From: Candidatus Phycosocius bacilliformis
GTDB taxonomy: Bacteria > Pseudomonadota > Alphaproteobacteria > Caulobacterales > Aquidulcibacteraceae
DNA: 64,000 bases
Assembly: GCF_003112735.1 (NCBI RefSeq)
Contig: NZ_BFBR01000007.1
Coordinates: 175,060-239,059, forward strand
Direction: 5' to 3'
Positions 1-8,871 of the stretch are shown one piece after another. Numbering within the stretch: position 1 is the first letter of the stretch; the number at the start of each line of letters is the position of its first letter. A program made the translations under genes and the position numbers. The notes beneath the pieces were generated by a model. That model had not been told where the DNA came from, ran no database searches, and worked only from the letters and a program-made list of their open reading frames with translations.

Positions 1-590
1 TTCTGGGTGTAATTGTCTGGTTGTTTGCCGGCTGGTCAGGCCTGATCGTCGGTTATGTGTGGAGCCTGATTGCCTGTTATCACGCGACATTCTGCATCAA
101 CTCCTTGGCCCATGTGCATGGCCGCCAGCGCTTTGTGACCGGCGACCATTCGCGCAACAATTGGATCCTTGCTATCGCCACCATGGGTGAGGGCTGGCAC
201 AATAATCACCACGCCTTCCCCAATTCGGCCCGCCAAGGTTTCAAATGGTGGGAGTTTGATTTGAGCTTCTTGATCTTGCGCATCTTGTCGTGGATGGGTG
301 TGGTTTGGGACCTGCGCCATCCCCCCAAAGAGATGGTCCAAGGCATTCACTTGCCAGGGCCTGCCCTGATGGAAAAGGCCGCCCAGCAATTGCTGCAAGA
401 CTTCGCCGACCGTCTGGCCAAGGCGCGCGAGGGCTGGCGCGTGCCAACCATGGAGGAATTGCGCGCGATAGCCATGCGCAATATGCCGAAGAACCCGCAT
501 CTGGACGCAATTCTGGCCCGCGCGGAAGAATTGGCCGCCGAATGGATGCCCGCTTGGCTGGCCACGCAGACGGCCCGGCAACCAAGCTAG
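1..590 (+). CDS. Acyl-CoA/acyl-lipid delta-9 desaturase, C-terminal part (5' end outside window)
   Basis: The frame is open from the window edge, so only the C-terminal ~195 residues are present. The second and third histidine boxes of the membrane desaturase family are visible in order: a conserved H(V)HG region, then GEGWHNNHHAFPNSAR, which supplies the di-iron ligands, followed by WWEFD. This is the stearoyl-CoA (DesC-type) desaturase signature. The enzyme introduces a cis double bond into acyl chains at the inner membrane using O2 and reduced electron carriers. The hydrophobic stretch LSFLILRILSWMGVVWDL is the last membrane segment, and a charged cytoplasmic tail follows. It converges on the LysR gene 13 bp downstream. 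The family is clear, but the exact substrate (CoA, ACP or lipid) cannot be told. Confidence 0.87.
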   Translation, partial: LGVIVWLFAGWSGLIVGYVWSLIACYHATFCINSLAHVHGRQRFVTGDHSRNNWILAIATMGEGWHNNHHAFPNSARQGFKWWEFDLSFLILRILSWMGVVWDLRHPPKEMVQGIHLPGPALMEKAAQQLLQDFADRLAKAREGWRVPTMEELRAIAMRNMPKNPHLDAILARAEELAAEWMPAWLATQTARQPS

Positions 591-603
591 CCTGCACGAA
601 TGC

Positions 604-1527
604 TCACATCGGGACTTGCCCAACCGCACCTTTGCGATCAGCCATTCGTGCCTCGATAAAGTGAGCCAGCGCGACCACCACAGGGCTGGGACGCGCGGGA
701 GCAAGGAGGCACATGTCCGCGGCATCCAAGACCGGCCAATCGTGGAGAACCTGCACACCGGTTTGGATCAGGCCCCGCGGCATCACCGCATAGCCAAGTC
801 CGGCCCGCACGGCCGCCACGCAGCCTGCATGGCTGGGGCTGGTGAAGGCACTGGTCCAGGGTGCTTTGGCCCGGTCTAAGGCAGCCAAAGCCCGCTCGCG
901 ATAGACACACGCCGCAGGCGAGAGCACCAGCGGCAACGGCCTTCCGCGTTGGGCAAACAGGTCGCGGGCTTCGGCAAAGCCCAGCGGAAGGCTCTCCGAG
1001 GCGGGACCAACCCATACCAATTCTTCGCGCCAGATTGCCCGCGCACCGGGATGAACCCGCTCGGCCGATTGCTTGATCAACACCAAATCGTGCAAGCCGG
1101 TCTCAAACTCATCAATTAAGGCGCGTGTCAAAGCACACGAGACATGCAAGAGAACCTGAGGATGGGCATGCATGAAGGCGGCGAGAATATCAGGCAAATA
1201 GGCGGTGGTGAAATCCTCGGGCGAACCAAAACGCACCTCACCTATCAGGTCGTCGGAGCGAAAACGGGTCAGCATGGCATCAGCTGCCGCAATCATGTCG
1301 CGTGCATAGCCCAAAAGCTTCTCCCCATCCGGGGTCAGCCGAACATTGCGCGTATCGCGCTCAATCAATTGACGGTCGAAAGTCTCTTCCAGTTTCTTGA
1401 TTTGGCCAGACACCGCCGATTGCGAGCGGCCGACCAAAATGCCGGTCCGCGAAAAGCTGCGTGTATCCGCCAGCGTCACAAACGTGCGCAGAAAAGCCGT
1501 ATCGACATCATACATGGACAGACTCAT
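604..1527 (-). CDS. LysR-family transcriptional regulator
   Basis: 307 residues, the usual LysR length. The N-terminal winged helix-turn-helix is clear (LRTFVTLADTRSFSRTG, then GRSQSAVSGQIKKLEE and a DTRNVRLTPDGE wing). A periplasmic-binding-protein-like effector domain follows, with GEVRFGSPEDF starting at about residue 95. I chose ATG at 1527; an ATG at 1515 and an upstream start at 1557 are also in frame, and none has a good Shine-Dalgarno sequence. The gene lies 55 bp downstream of the NTF2-like gene on the same strand, so the two may be co-transcribed. Neither the effector nor the target genes can be read from the sequence. Confidence 0.9.
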   Translation of the reverse strand: MSLSMYDVDTAFLRTFVTLADTRSFSRTGILVGRSQSAVSGQIKKLEETFDRQLIERDTRNVRLTPDGEKLLGYARDMIAAADAMLTRFRSDDLIGEVRFGSPEDFTTAYLPDILAAFMHAHPQVLLHVSCALTRALIDEFETGLHDLVLIKQSAERVHPGARAIWREELVWVGPASESLPLGFAEARDLFAQRGRPLPLVLSPAACVYRERALAALDRAKAPWTSAFTSPSHAGCVAAVRAGLGYAVMPRGLIQTGVQVLHDWPVLDAADMCLLAPARPSPVVVALAHFIEARMADRKGAVGQVPM

Positions 1528-1582
1528 GGAACGATGGCCGCGCGCCGTCAACGCCAACGCGCGGCCATATCAAGCTCAGTGC

Positions 1583-2098
1583 TTACCGCTGCAGCGGTGC
1601 TGGCCGCTCTTTGATCGGCTCAGGCAACACACTTGAATGCAGCATCTGGATACGCCAGCGTCCATCAATCTTTTCCCAGACAAAGCTGTAGCGGGCCGTC
1701 ACCCAGACAGGTTTGCCGTCGCGCACAAGATCAAACGTCCATATACCGGCATCAATCGCGGTATTCTCATCCAACACTTCGATATGGCGCTCATTGATGC
1801 TGGGTTGGGGCGACAATTTCACAAAATCGACGAAATAGGCCTCAACACCAGCCGGTGTGGTGCGCACTTGGTTGGACAAAGTAGGTTCTAGAATCGCATT
1901 GGGGGCAAACAGGCCCGCCAGAACTTTTGGGTCCTTGGTGGCAAAGGCTGCCTTGAATGCCTCAAAATTAGCAGCAATCTCTTCCTTGCTGGGTAGGTTT
2001 GATTTTGCATGTGCGGGATTGAGAGCTGCAAGGTTGGCCGCAGCCAGTGTGACTGCCAAGATAACTGGGACAAGCTTACTGCGATGGTGGATGTTCAT
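1583..2098 (-). CDS. Exported SnoaL/NTF2-like protein (SgcJ/EcaC-type, DUF4440)
   Basis: 171 residues. A signal peptide is visible (basic N-terminus MNIHHRSKLVP, then an alanine-rich core and an NPAHA-like cleavage region). The body is a small alpha+beta barrel of the SnoaL/NTF2 type: FEAFKAAFATKDPKVLAGLFAPNAILEP near the start and a C-terminal WVTARYSFVWEKIDGRWRIQMLHSS strand pair typical of the SgcJ/EcaC family. Members bind small hydrophobic ligands and are often annotated oxidoreductases without direct proof. The start is well supported by AGGAGG five bases upstream of the ATG. It is probably in an operon with the LysR gene that follows. Confidence 0.82.
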   Translation of the reverse strand: MNIHHRSKLVPVILAVTLAAANLAALNPAHAKSNLPSKEEIAANFEAFKAAFATKDPKVLAGLFAPNAILEPTLSNQVRTTPAGVEAYFVDFVKLSPQPSINERHIEVLDENTAIDAGIWTFDLVRDGKPVWVTARYSFVWEKIDGRWRIQMLHSSVLPEPIKERPAPLQR

Positions 2099-2178
2099 AT
2101 TCGCCTCCTGTTTTGGCAGGTCGTGAACATACGCACAGGTTAAACACGGACAAGCCGAAAGAAGCCCAATTTACCCAC

Positions 2179-2219
2179 GGTTTTTCCGATAAATCCAATC
2201 AGTTTTTCCGGTTTTTCCT
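2179..2219. promoter_or_regulatory. Three GTTTTTCC repeats between divergent genes
   Basis: The 175-bp spacer between the NTF2-like gene (minus) and the bicarbonate permease (plus) holds three copies of a G-T-T-T-T-T-C-C word, starting near 2180, 2202 and 2211. They lie just upstream of the permease start. Tandem words at this place could be operator or promoter elements. No named regulator motif is recognised and the assignment is speculative. Confidence 0.25.
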
Positions 2220-2273
2220 GGTGTCGGCACCAGACTAAGAGGCTGCGCAAACAGCTTTAGGCAGGAGACTCTG

Positions 2274-3257
2274 ATGCCGCTCGACACACTTTTGGAAAAT
2301 CTGATCTCACCCATAACGCTCGCATTTTTGTTGGGAATGATTGCCACTCTCATCAAATCTGACCTCGAAATACCAGAGCCGGTCATCAAGATCTTTGCGA
2401 TTTTTTTGTTGTTCTCCATTGGTCTGCAAGGCGGCCAGGAATTGGCTGGGGTGGTCTTTGCCGACATTGCCAACGGCCTTGCCGTCATCACAGCCTTGAT
2501 CTTCTTGCTCCCGCTGCTGGCCTTTCTGGTCGCCAAATTTGTCCTGCGGCTTGATACGGCCAATGCAGCCGGGGTTGCAGCCCTGTATGGTTCGGTTTCA
2601 TCGGTCACATTCGTGGTCTCGCGCACCTATGCTGAGAGCAAAGGCACCCCGATGGATGGCTATGTCACGGGCCTTGTCGCGCTGATGGAGCTCGCCATTC
2701 TGGTGGCCCTGTTTTATGGCCGCTTCACCATGAGCCGGAGCAATGGTGAAACAGGCAAACTGACCGAAATCCTGATGGAGACCTTGCGCGGCCGCGGTCT
2801 TGTGCTCTTGGGCGGCGGCCTTGTGATTGGTGGGCTGATCGGGGAGAAGAATTTCACCAAAATCGAGCCCTTCTTTGTGGATTTGTTCCGCGGCGTGCTT
2901 GTGCTTTTCCTCTTGGAAATGGGGATGACGGCGGCGCGCCACCTGAAGGAATTCGCCAAAGTAGGCCCTGCCATGGCAGTGTTTGGCATCCTCATGCCAA
3001 TGGTTCATGGCGGTCTGGCGACCGGTCTTGCCACCTGGGCGGGCCTACCCTTGGGCTCCGCCTTTGTGATTGGCGCGGTTGCCGCCTCTGCGTCTTACAT
3101 CGATGCGCCCGCCGCGGTGCGCGCGACTTTCCCGACCGCCAACCCGGCCATCTACCTGACCTCGTCACTGGGGATCACCTTCCCCTTCATGCTGATTATC
3201 GGCGTGCCGACAGTCTATCAAATGGCGCTATTCTGGCAGGGTGTGCTGGGCTCATAA
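2274..3257 (+). CDS. sbtA: SbtA-type sodium-dependent bicarbonate permease
   Basis: 327 residues, about ten hydrophobic segments. The N-terminus (ISPITLAFLLGMIATLIKSDLEIPE) and the duplicated core with FSIGLQGG and YGSVSSVTFV match the SbtA/DUF897 family of Na+-driven bicarbonate importers. The second half repeats the motif as GAVAASASYIDAPAAVRAT. The family is known from cyanobacteria and is common in other bacteria, where it probably supplies bicarbonate for carboxylation. The protein is slightly shorter than cyanobacterial SbtA because the cytoplasmic linker is short. The start has GGAG eight bases upstream. No SbtB-like PII protein is encoded next to it. The transposon remnant begins only 22 bp after the stop codon. 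Confidence 0.88.
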   Translation: MPLDTLLENLISPITLAFLLGMIATLIKSDLEIPEPVIKIFAIFLLFSIGLQGGQELAGVVFADIANGLAVITALIFLLPLLAFLVAKFVLRLDTANAAGVAALYGSVSSVTFVVSRTYAESKGTPMDGYVTGLVALMELAILVALFYGRFTMSRSNGETGKLTEILMETLRGRGLVLLGGGLVIGGLIGEKNFTKIEPFFVDLFRGVLVLFLLEMGMTAARHLKEFAKVGPAMAVFGILMPMVHGGLATGLATWAGLPLGSAFVIGAVAASASYIDAPAAVRATFPTANPAIYLTSSLGITFPFMLIIGVPTVYQMALFWQGVLGS

Positions 3258-3279
3258 GCCCGCCCCATGCGGGACCGCG

Positions 3280-3830
3280 CGACTGAGTGCCTTTGCCGCT
3301 GGCTGTGCCGTGGCAAAGGCCCGTGGTGGGAATGGCGGATGACAAGCCAGAAGCGAACGCGCCGCCCCGATCTATAGCCTGATCGGCACTGACAAGCTCA
3401 ATACCATCGATCCCCAAGCCCGGCGCACGCACCTGCTCGCCTACATGCCCTCCAGGGTGGCTTGACGCATTCAAGAACGCGCGCCCTGGAAGCGGAAACC
3501 AACGCCCTAAGCCACGCCGTGGCCCTGGCCGGATGACTACTGTAGATCTGACTTGGATGCACCCCGTATCGGCGCGCAAGCTGCGTCATCACAGCGCCAG
3601 CCGCATAATTCTCTTCCACAACCGACTGCTTGAAATTGTCACAAAGGCGACGCCGGCGACCCGTCTCCACAACATCAAGCCGACGCCCATATCCCGCTGC
3701 TATCGCCTGTAACGTCTCCATACGCACGCTACCTAGCCCAGTTCATACTTCACCGGTCTATGGCCCTCGGCGAATGGCCACGAATCACAGTCGATTCCAC
3801 ACGATCAAGAGCTCATGGCATTTGTGGATA
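3280..3830. mobile_element. IS66-type insertion sequence remnant, copy 1
   Basis: About 550 bp, nearly identical to 11465-12015 in direct orientation. Reading plus, about 3290-3510 gives broken pieces of an IS66 TnpC C-terminus (FAAG, then YSLIGTDKLNTIDPQAR, then a PWKRKPTP tail) interrupted by stops. Reading minus from about 3727 gives a TnpA-like (OrfA) N-terminus with the helix-turn-helix segment QLARRYGVHPSQIY. The two pieces face each other, so this is a rearranged relic and not a working element. The remaining 190 bp up to the ankyrin gene hold nothing I recognise. Confidence 0.7.
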
Positions 3831-4022
3831 ACTGAAAGTCAGCCCGGACACTTACAGTGCGGTTCATTCATGCCAAACCTCCTCGTCCAGCCAAGGAAAA
3901 CTAGGGCACAAAACTCGAATTCCGAATGGTCCAAATATTGGGTAGCAGAGCACTAAGTCACGTTGGCGGGCTGGGATCGCCGCGCGTAAAATCTGCCCCG
4001 CAGCGCGTTGCGTGTGCAGCTC

Positions 4023-4709
4023 TTACTTCTCATGAATCAATGCTTTGACACGCTCCATAGCGCGCTGCTTGTAAGGCTCGGTCTCTTCATTGACATGAAT
4101 AATCTCAAGGGTCTCGAGTAAACCGGGTAAGTCGCTACGGTAGCCGCGGTCCAAAAGTTCATTGACCAGTTTCATTTGGCCAAGTGTGGCGGCGTGAATG
4201 ACAACGTCAGTGTCGTTCGGAAACTTTGTTTCCAACTTTGCACCATGATCAAGTAAGGCATAAAAAATCGACATGCCATCCCAGACACCGTAGGTTAAGG
4301 CGACTCCGAGCGCGGTGTCAGCATCGTCGCCGTCGGACAAATAATTAACGTCAGCCCCATGCTCAAGCAAAAGCCGAACTGAGACTGGACAGCCAATTTG
4401 GGCGGCAACCATTAAGGCCGACCAGCCACCAGGATACAGGCGCAGCTCGGTCGAAGTGCCGCTCTCCAACAGTCTCCTTAACCCGGTCTCGTCCCCATCA
4501 ATAATCGCCTCAAACAAGGGTACAGCAGCTGGATCCTTCTTAGCCTGTGGACCTGAGGCGACTTTCCAGGCAAATGCGCGTTCGTGAGCTGTACCCGCAC
4601 ATTCAGGGATTCTCTTTGTCAGACCATCACTCATAGATGCTGCCCCCAGAGCCAAAGCGAGGAACACACCTGCACCGACAATACCTGCCATGATGAAACC
4701 TCTCCTCAT
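4023..4709 (-). CDS. Ankyrin-repeat protein, probable immunity partner of the lipase toxin
   Basis: 228 residues. An N-terminal hydrophobic stretch (GFIMAGIVGAGVFLALALGA) acts as signal or anchor, followed by three to four ankyrin-type repeats (for example GGWSALMVAAQIGCPVSVRLLLEHGADVN, read in two parts). It follows the lipase-type toxin frame and, by position, should neutralise it in the periplasm. Exported ankyrin proteins are known partners of secreted phospholipase effectors. I chose ATG 4709 because GGAGG lies five bases upstream; alternative starts at 4745 and 4748 overlap the toxin stop but have no ribosome site. The frame is intact, unlike the toxin. Confidence 0.75.
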   Translation of the reverse strand: MRRGFIMAGIVGAGVFLALALGAASMSDGLTKRIPECAGTAHERAFAWKVASGPQAKKDPAAVPLFEAIIDGDETGLRRLLESGTSTELRLYPGGWSALMVAAQIGCPVSVRLLLEHGADVNYLSDGDDADTALGVALTYGVWDGMSIFYALLDHGAKLETKFPNDTDVVIHAATLGQMKLVNELLDRGYRSDLPGLLETLEIIHVNEETEPYKQRAMERVKALIHEK

Positions 4710-4744
4710 CGAAGCCTCCAATTTTGGAATCGAGCATGGTGACA

Positions 4745-6808
4745 TCAATCACTAAAGCCCATACTCCATAAAACACTGCCAATATCATGGGCCTCGACTA
4801 CAGTTGGAGCGTCTTTTAGCCTAATTTGGACCCCAGGTGGAGGGGTAAGGCGTCTCAAGTTTTTTGAATTGACCCCCAAAAGTCCTTCAGCGCTACCCCT
4901 TAAAATGGTAGGTGATGAATTAATGGCTGCCAAACTATCGCCGTTGCGGTTGACCCAAGCCATTGGATCATTTCCGACGTAGTAGTTCTTGATAAACCGA
5001 TTTGCATTTCTGGTGTCTTAACCATAAATCTGCGTCATAGTTTTGGTCAACGGTGCAGAGTTAAACGTTACCGCTGGGCGATTGACAGTCAACGCCTGAA
5101 CAACGGCTAATGCACCACCCAAAGAATGGCCTGTAAAAATTAAGTTCGGCGTTTTATTCTCAACCAATTGGCGCGCATTGTCGCGGGCTACCCTAAGCTG
5201 CTTTACCGGCTTTTCACCAATCAAAGCTTTGTCGGTCTCAACATCTGCTCTGATACCTGGTCCATCGGTCCCAGCATTAGCGAAAATATAAGCATCTGAT
5301 ATTTTGTCGTAATATAAATGTGCCTTGTAGCCAGAAGCGTCAGACAACTTGACATTGTCGAGGTAAGTTGAATCACTAACCCGATCCAAATTGTCGCCGA
5401 GTATGTCTTTATTGCCTTTAGTACCCTCGACATAGGTATTTAGACTTGCAAGAGCCGCCCTAAAATCTTGATAGTACTTTTGAAAAGTTGGCGAATTTTT
5501 CCATTCCGGTTGCATGGCCAATATTTCCATTCTATGCCTTGCCAACTTAGCCTTGTCGATCCGTGATAGGTTACTGCCATTTCCCCAGTCAAATGCCCCC
5601 ACGCCAGTGGATTTCTTGAGCTCTTCGATAATGGCCTCATTCAATTTCTTATCATTCGAAGTCCGCCGAGCCGCCAAGCTATCCTGAATCGCCCCCCCAA
5701 TCCCTTTGACAATCTTTCCTGTCCCATCCAGCAGGCCATCGGAGAACCGATCAATGAAATTGCCACGCGCATTCTCGTCAGCTGTCGCCTGTTGATTACC
5801 AGCGAAGAAGCCCCCTGCGATGGCATTGCCAAGCACGCTGGGTAGGGCGGCGCGCACATTGTCGCCAAAGTCAGTCCCATCGATCAATGATCGGGCCGCA
5901 GCATTTCCGACCGCATCAGCCATGCCGGTGACAACACCGCCGACAATAGTGCCAACCTTGCCCGCAAAGTCCGTTCCGCCCAATGCACCACTGACTGCCG
6001 CCGACGCCCGACCAGCAAGGCCACCTGCTGCCATGCCTGCTGCGCTACCCACACCCGCTGCTGCAACCGCCGCCCAGCTGAACTTATCTTGCAAGCCAAG
6101 CGTGACGCCGATGCCTTGACTGACCGCGCTGCGCACCATCGCTCGGGTGACCTTCTACAGGAAAGTACCTTCCGCACTGGCCCCGCCTGCAAGACCCCCG
6201 CTGATAAAGGCCATGCCAACGTCTTTCCATGAGAATTTCTCCTGGATGCCGGTTGCCACACCTACTGCTTGACTGACGACTGAGCCTGCGGCGGCGGCAA
6301 GGCCAGAGCCGACAAATGTCGCTGCGGCTGTTGCGGTGGCCGACAGGGTCGTCACCCCAGTTGCCGCTTTCAAAAGCCCAGTAACAAACTTCGTCGCTGC
6401 CCCTTTTGTGATAGCAATGACCGCAATGGCGATAATGACGAGGAAAATCTGCCCGACGACGCCACATTTTTGTTTCTTCGGTGGCGCAGCTTGGGGGGTG
6501 GTGGGGTTTACGTCGCCGAGGGTGTCAGTGGGATCAGTCGGCGTGATCGTGGCCGCGTTATAAGTATTGCGCATCACGCCTGCTGGAATGCGCAGGGTTT
6601 GCCCGGCCGAGAGGGCCACATCGCCCGACAGACCATTGGCTTGGGCCAATTTGTACCAAAGCCCGCTGTCGCCCCACAGGCTGGCAGCGACGGCTTGCAA
6701 GGTCTCGCCCCCGCGTGCCGTGATGGTGCCAGCAGCCGAGCCCTGATTATAGCTGAACCATGTATTGCCAGCCGGGCTGCCCGTTTGGGTGTGGCTTTGT
6801 TTAGGTCG
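4745..6808 (-). pseudogene. LysM - hydrophobic linker - class 3 lipase toxin C-terminus, broken by two in-frame stops
   Basis: One continuous reading frame from 6808 to 4745 interrupted by TAG at 6155-6157 and TAA at 5018-5020. In order it shows a LysM motif (GETLQAVAASLWGDSGLWYKLAQANG, in two parts, ~6720-6600), a proline/lysine patch with one membrane stretch (GQIFLVIIAIAVIAI), long Gly/Ala-rich segments, and an alpha/beta-hydrolase lipase domain with nucleophile motif GHSLGG near 5120. Likely Asp (YYVGNDPMAW) and His (VEAHDIG) residues lie after the TAA, so the shortened product would lack two of the three catalytic residues. The architecture matches C-termini of Rhs/YD-type polymorphic toxins. 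The 5' end is also cut: no N-terminal repeats are present upstream, and 6809-7047 holds nothing recognisable. Confidence 0.8.
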
Positions 6809-7047
6809 CTATTTTTTGGTGAAGGGTGTGCTTGGCCTCAAGAATGGGTGACAAGCTTTCAGGCCAACGGTGCCTGTTCAAATGGCGACATCATTGCTGA
6901 AGTAGCATCGTGCAAAAGACACTTCAACAGCCTGATCCTCTCAGCGCAGGCTTGGCCCAACCAAGCCACTGCAAAGCTGCTGCTTGCATGACCCAAGTCA
7001 AAACACTTTCAGGCCGCGCGTCGCAATGCTCATACGTGAAGCGCACT

Positions 7048-7707
7048 TTAATAGGACACGTCTCCCCAAGTCTCCTCTTTGGGATAACGCTCACTCTCGG
7101 CCAGAACCCGGGGAACAAGCTTCTTGTAAAGCTCAAATTTCTCTGGGTCGTCATAAATGGCATCGATATAGGGAGCTCGCCAATGATTCTCGCCAAGCGC
7201 GCGCAACATAACCGGCTCATCCAGCAACCAGCGGATCAAGGCATCTTGATGATGATACAGATGTACTTCACGACCATCATATTCCGAAACCGGAACGCGC
7301 CATGATGTCACATGTTGATCATCAAGATAGTAGAGTTCTAGTTCTCTTTCATCAGTAGAAAAATCATAACCTATTCGGCCACGCTTTGAGTAATTGTCCA
7401 ACTCAGGAGGGAGCGGATAAATACCAATTAATATCCATTTGCCGTAACTGGGTGCACCTTTCATCATCGCCGCGCGGAACTTTATAGGTCCCAAATCTAT
7501 CGTAGCCGGCTTTTTCTTGCGCCAAGCGGCCAAATGGGCACCTGAAATGACAGTCTGAGACATTGCAACTGTCGCATCAGGGGTAACCTGCGCTAAAAAC
7601 CATTCATCCCAGCCACATTGGATGGCGTAAACTTTTCCTGTCGCAAACGTGCTTCGGCTTGACGTCGCTAATATGTTTACAGGATCTGGGAGTTTACCAG
7701 TGACCAT
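7048..7707 (-). CDS. Imm26-like immunity protein
   Basis: 219 residues, no signal peptide. The N-terminal half (GKVYAIQCGWDEWFLAQV, later FRAAMMKGAPSYGKWILIG) resembles the Imm26 family, in which a GDVFAIPL-like strand is followed by a KWxxIG turn. The match is from memory and partial. The C-terminal half is acidic and has a DDQHVTSWRVP segment. Its start ATG 7707 lies inside the end of the preceding toxin fragment (stop 7694-7696), a 14-bp overlap typical of toxin-immunity pairs. A GGAAG motif precedes the ATG. An upstream extension to 7824 only reads through the toxin in another frame. The gene is intact. Confidence 0.6.
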   Translation of the reverse strand: MVTGKLPDPVNILATSSRSTFATGKVYAIQCGWDEWFLAQVTPDATVAMSQTVISGAHLAAWRKKKPATIDLGPIKFRAAMMKGAPSYGKWILIGIYPLPPELDNYSKRGRIGYDFSTDERELELYYLDDQHVTSWRVPVSEYDGREVHLYHHQDALIRWLLDEPVMLRALGENHWRAPYIDAIYDDPEKFELYKKLVPRVLAESERYPKEETWGDVSY

Positions 7708-7909
7708 CTTGGAACTTCCAATTGGGATTATTCTTCTGAACTGGCCCAAACAGCTGCCCGGTGCGGAAGCTCGAACCAGTGACCGAACTAACCCGTACGC
7801 CGACCGTTGCGTGCGTGATCCCACTAGCCCTCAGCGCATCTCGGAGTTCCAATGCGGCACCATGAAATTGCGCTTCCGACTCAAAGCCTAGCGGAACAGT
7901 GCGCGAAGC
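7694..7909 (-). pseudogene. Truncated polymorphic-toxin C-terminus (module B)
   Basis: A 71-codon frame open from just after a TGA at 7910-7912. It begins ASRTVPLGFESEAQFHG and contains LRDALRASGITHATVGVR and SSVTGSSFRTG. The R-x-SSVTG word resembles toxin tips with a nucleotidyltransferase-like fold, but the aspartates of such a fold are absent because the frame ends soon after. It has no start codon of its own and sits directly downstream of the junction repeat at 7926-7938, so it is a displaced fragment. The stop overlaps the Imm26-like gene. Confidence 0.5.
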
Positions 7910-7913
7910 TCAA

Positions 7914-8448
7914 TTAACAGGAATGCTCTCTGCGGCAAAAGAATTGAAGCCACTTAGGATACGCTTTCTGAGTGAAAGCATCAAGACCTCGAATGATTTC
8001 ACGCAATTGAGACATGCCTTTTTCGTTCCAAGTCCTGATAGGCCCAGTTATCTTGCCTCAAAGTTTAGGTTTCCGGCCCGCATGTTTGGATAGTGCATGC
8101 CCGACGACCGTAGTTTGTTTGTAAGACGCTTGCGCTGATGTCAGTACAGTTTCAATCTGAACGATGGAATTTGATTTGAACGAGGGAAGCTCCGCTCGGC
8201 ATCCGCCCCTTCCCCACAGCCCGCCGAATAGGACCGGCTGCCTTGCCGAGAATGGTGCCAGCACCTTCGGCGACAAGTCCACTTACGAACGCATCAAATG
8301 CCGCATTTTGCAGAGTAGGCAACATGACCCGCAGGCCAGTATCAAGTCCATCCCTTGACATACCAGAGGCAACGACACCCCGATCAATCGGGTTATCGCT
8401 ATTGCGAGCAGCTCTCATACAGTCCATGGGGCTTCCATTGCCCCCCAA
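7914..8448 (-). pseudogene. Frameshifted Rhs/YD-type pre-toxin and toxin fragment (module C)
   Basis: Two frames joined by a shift near 8180-8195. The upstream frame (from 8448) contains SGMSRDGLDTGLRVML and the glycine-rich pre-toxin stretch GTILGKAAGPIRRAVGKG. The downstream frame contains TVVGHALSKHAGRKPKL, then an in-frame TGA at 8058-8060 where related proteins would be expected to have Trp, then GKITGPIRTWNEKGMSQL. The HALSKHAGR segment is familiar from toxin tips of secreted Rhs-like proteins. The fragment ends at the junction repeat at 7926-7938, and no immunity gene for it is left. It is clearly non-functional. Confidence 0.55.
7926..7938 (-). repeat. Module-junction repeat J1 (TTGCCGCAGAGAG)
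   Basis: Coding-strand TTGCCGCAGAGAG, identical to J2 and J3. It marks the boundary between modules C and B. The following bases (ATTCCTGT and, slightly further on, CTTCGC) are also shared with J3, giving about 38 bp of loose similarity. Confidence 0.65.
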
Positions 8449-8530
8449 TTCAATGGGTCATCGAGGCGTGGGAAAAGCAACTTGTCAAAACTCCCTTGGG
8501 AACTTGCCTTTGCATCTTTGATTTTCCGGA

Positions 8531-8870
8531 ATTCCGCGCCCTAAGCCACGCCGTGGCCCTCGCCGAATGGCCACATCGCGGCGGAGCCTTGTGCCGCTCT
8601 ATCTACAGATCAGGGCCAGCGCGGGCTTTCGCCGGGGCGAAGTCAGTTCAACGTGCATAATCCAGCCCAAGAACGCCAACGATTCCAAGCCCCCGCGCGC
8701 CGCCCCCGTCACTTCACCGTCGCACGTCGGATTTGACGGAGAAGCTGCCACCACCCCAAAGCGCCACTTTATCCCGCAACATCAGCACCATCCACCCGCA
8801 AGCCCTCGCGTACGGTGTGCCGGTCGTAACTCGCTTCGATTTGGCGATCCGGGGATAGGGCCTGATTTGG
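8531..8870. mobile_element. Short transposon-derived debris inside the island
   Basis: The stretch beginning CGCCCTAAGCCACGCCGTGG at 8537 is shared with both IS66-type remnants (3503 and 11688) and partly with 12171-12189. A few bases later CGAATGGCCAC is shared with the end of copy 1. The rest of the 340 bp, up to the Imm52 stop, encodes nothing recognisable in any frame. This looks like the scar of an insertion that separated modules D and C. Confidence 0.4.
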
Positions 8871-8871
8871 T

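Noticed and set aside
3398..3727. Possible intact small gene (109 codons) on minus
   Set aside because: Only the first half resembles a TnpA-like helix-turn-helix protein; the rest reads antisense through the TnpC relic. Kept as part of the IS remnant.
7941..8093. CRISPR-like or att-like reading of the repeated junction words
   Set aside because: Only three copies at irregular distances, all explained by the toxin module linker; no spacers and no integrase gene.
4745..8282. Stop-codon reassignment or programmed read-through to explain the broken toxin frames
   Set aside because: TAG, TAA and TGA all occur as interruptions, a frameshift is also present, and all housekeeping genes end normally with these codons. 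Decay is simpler.
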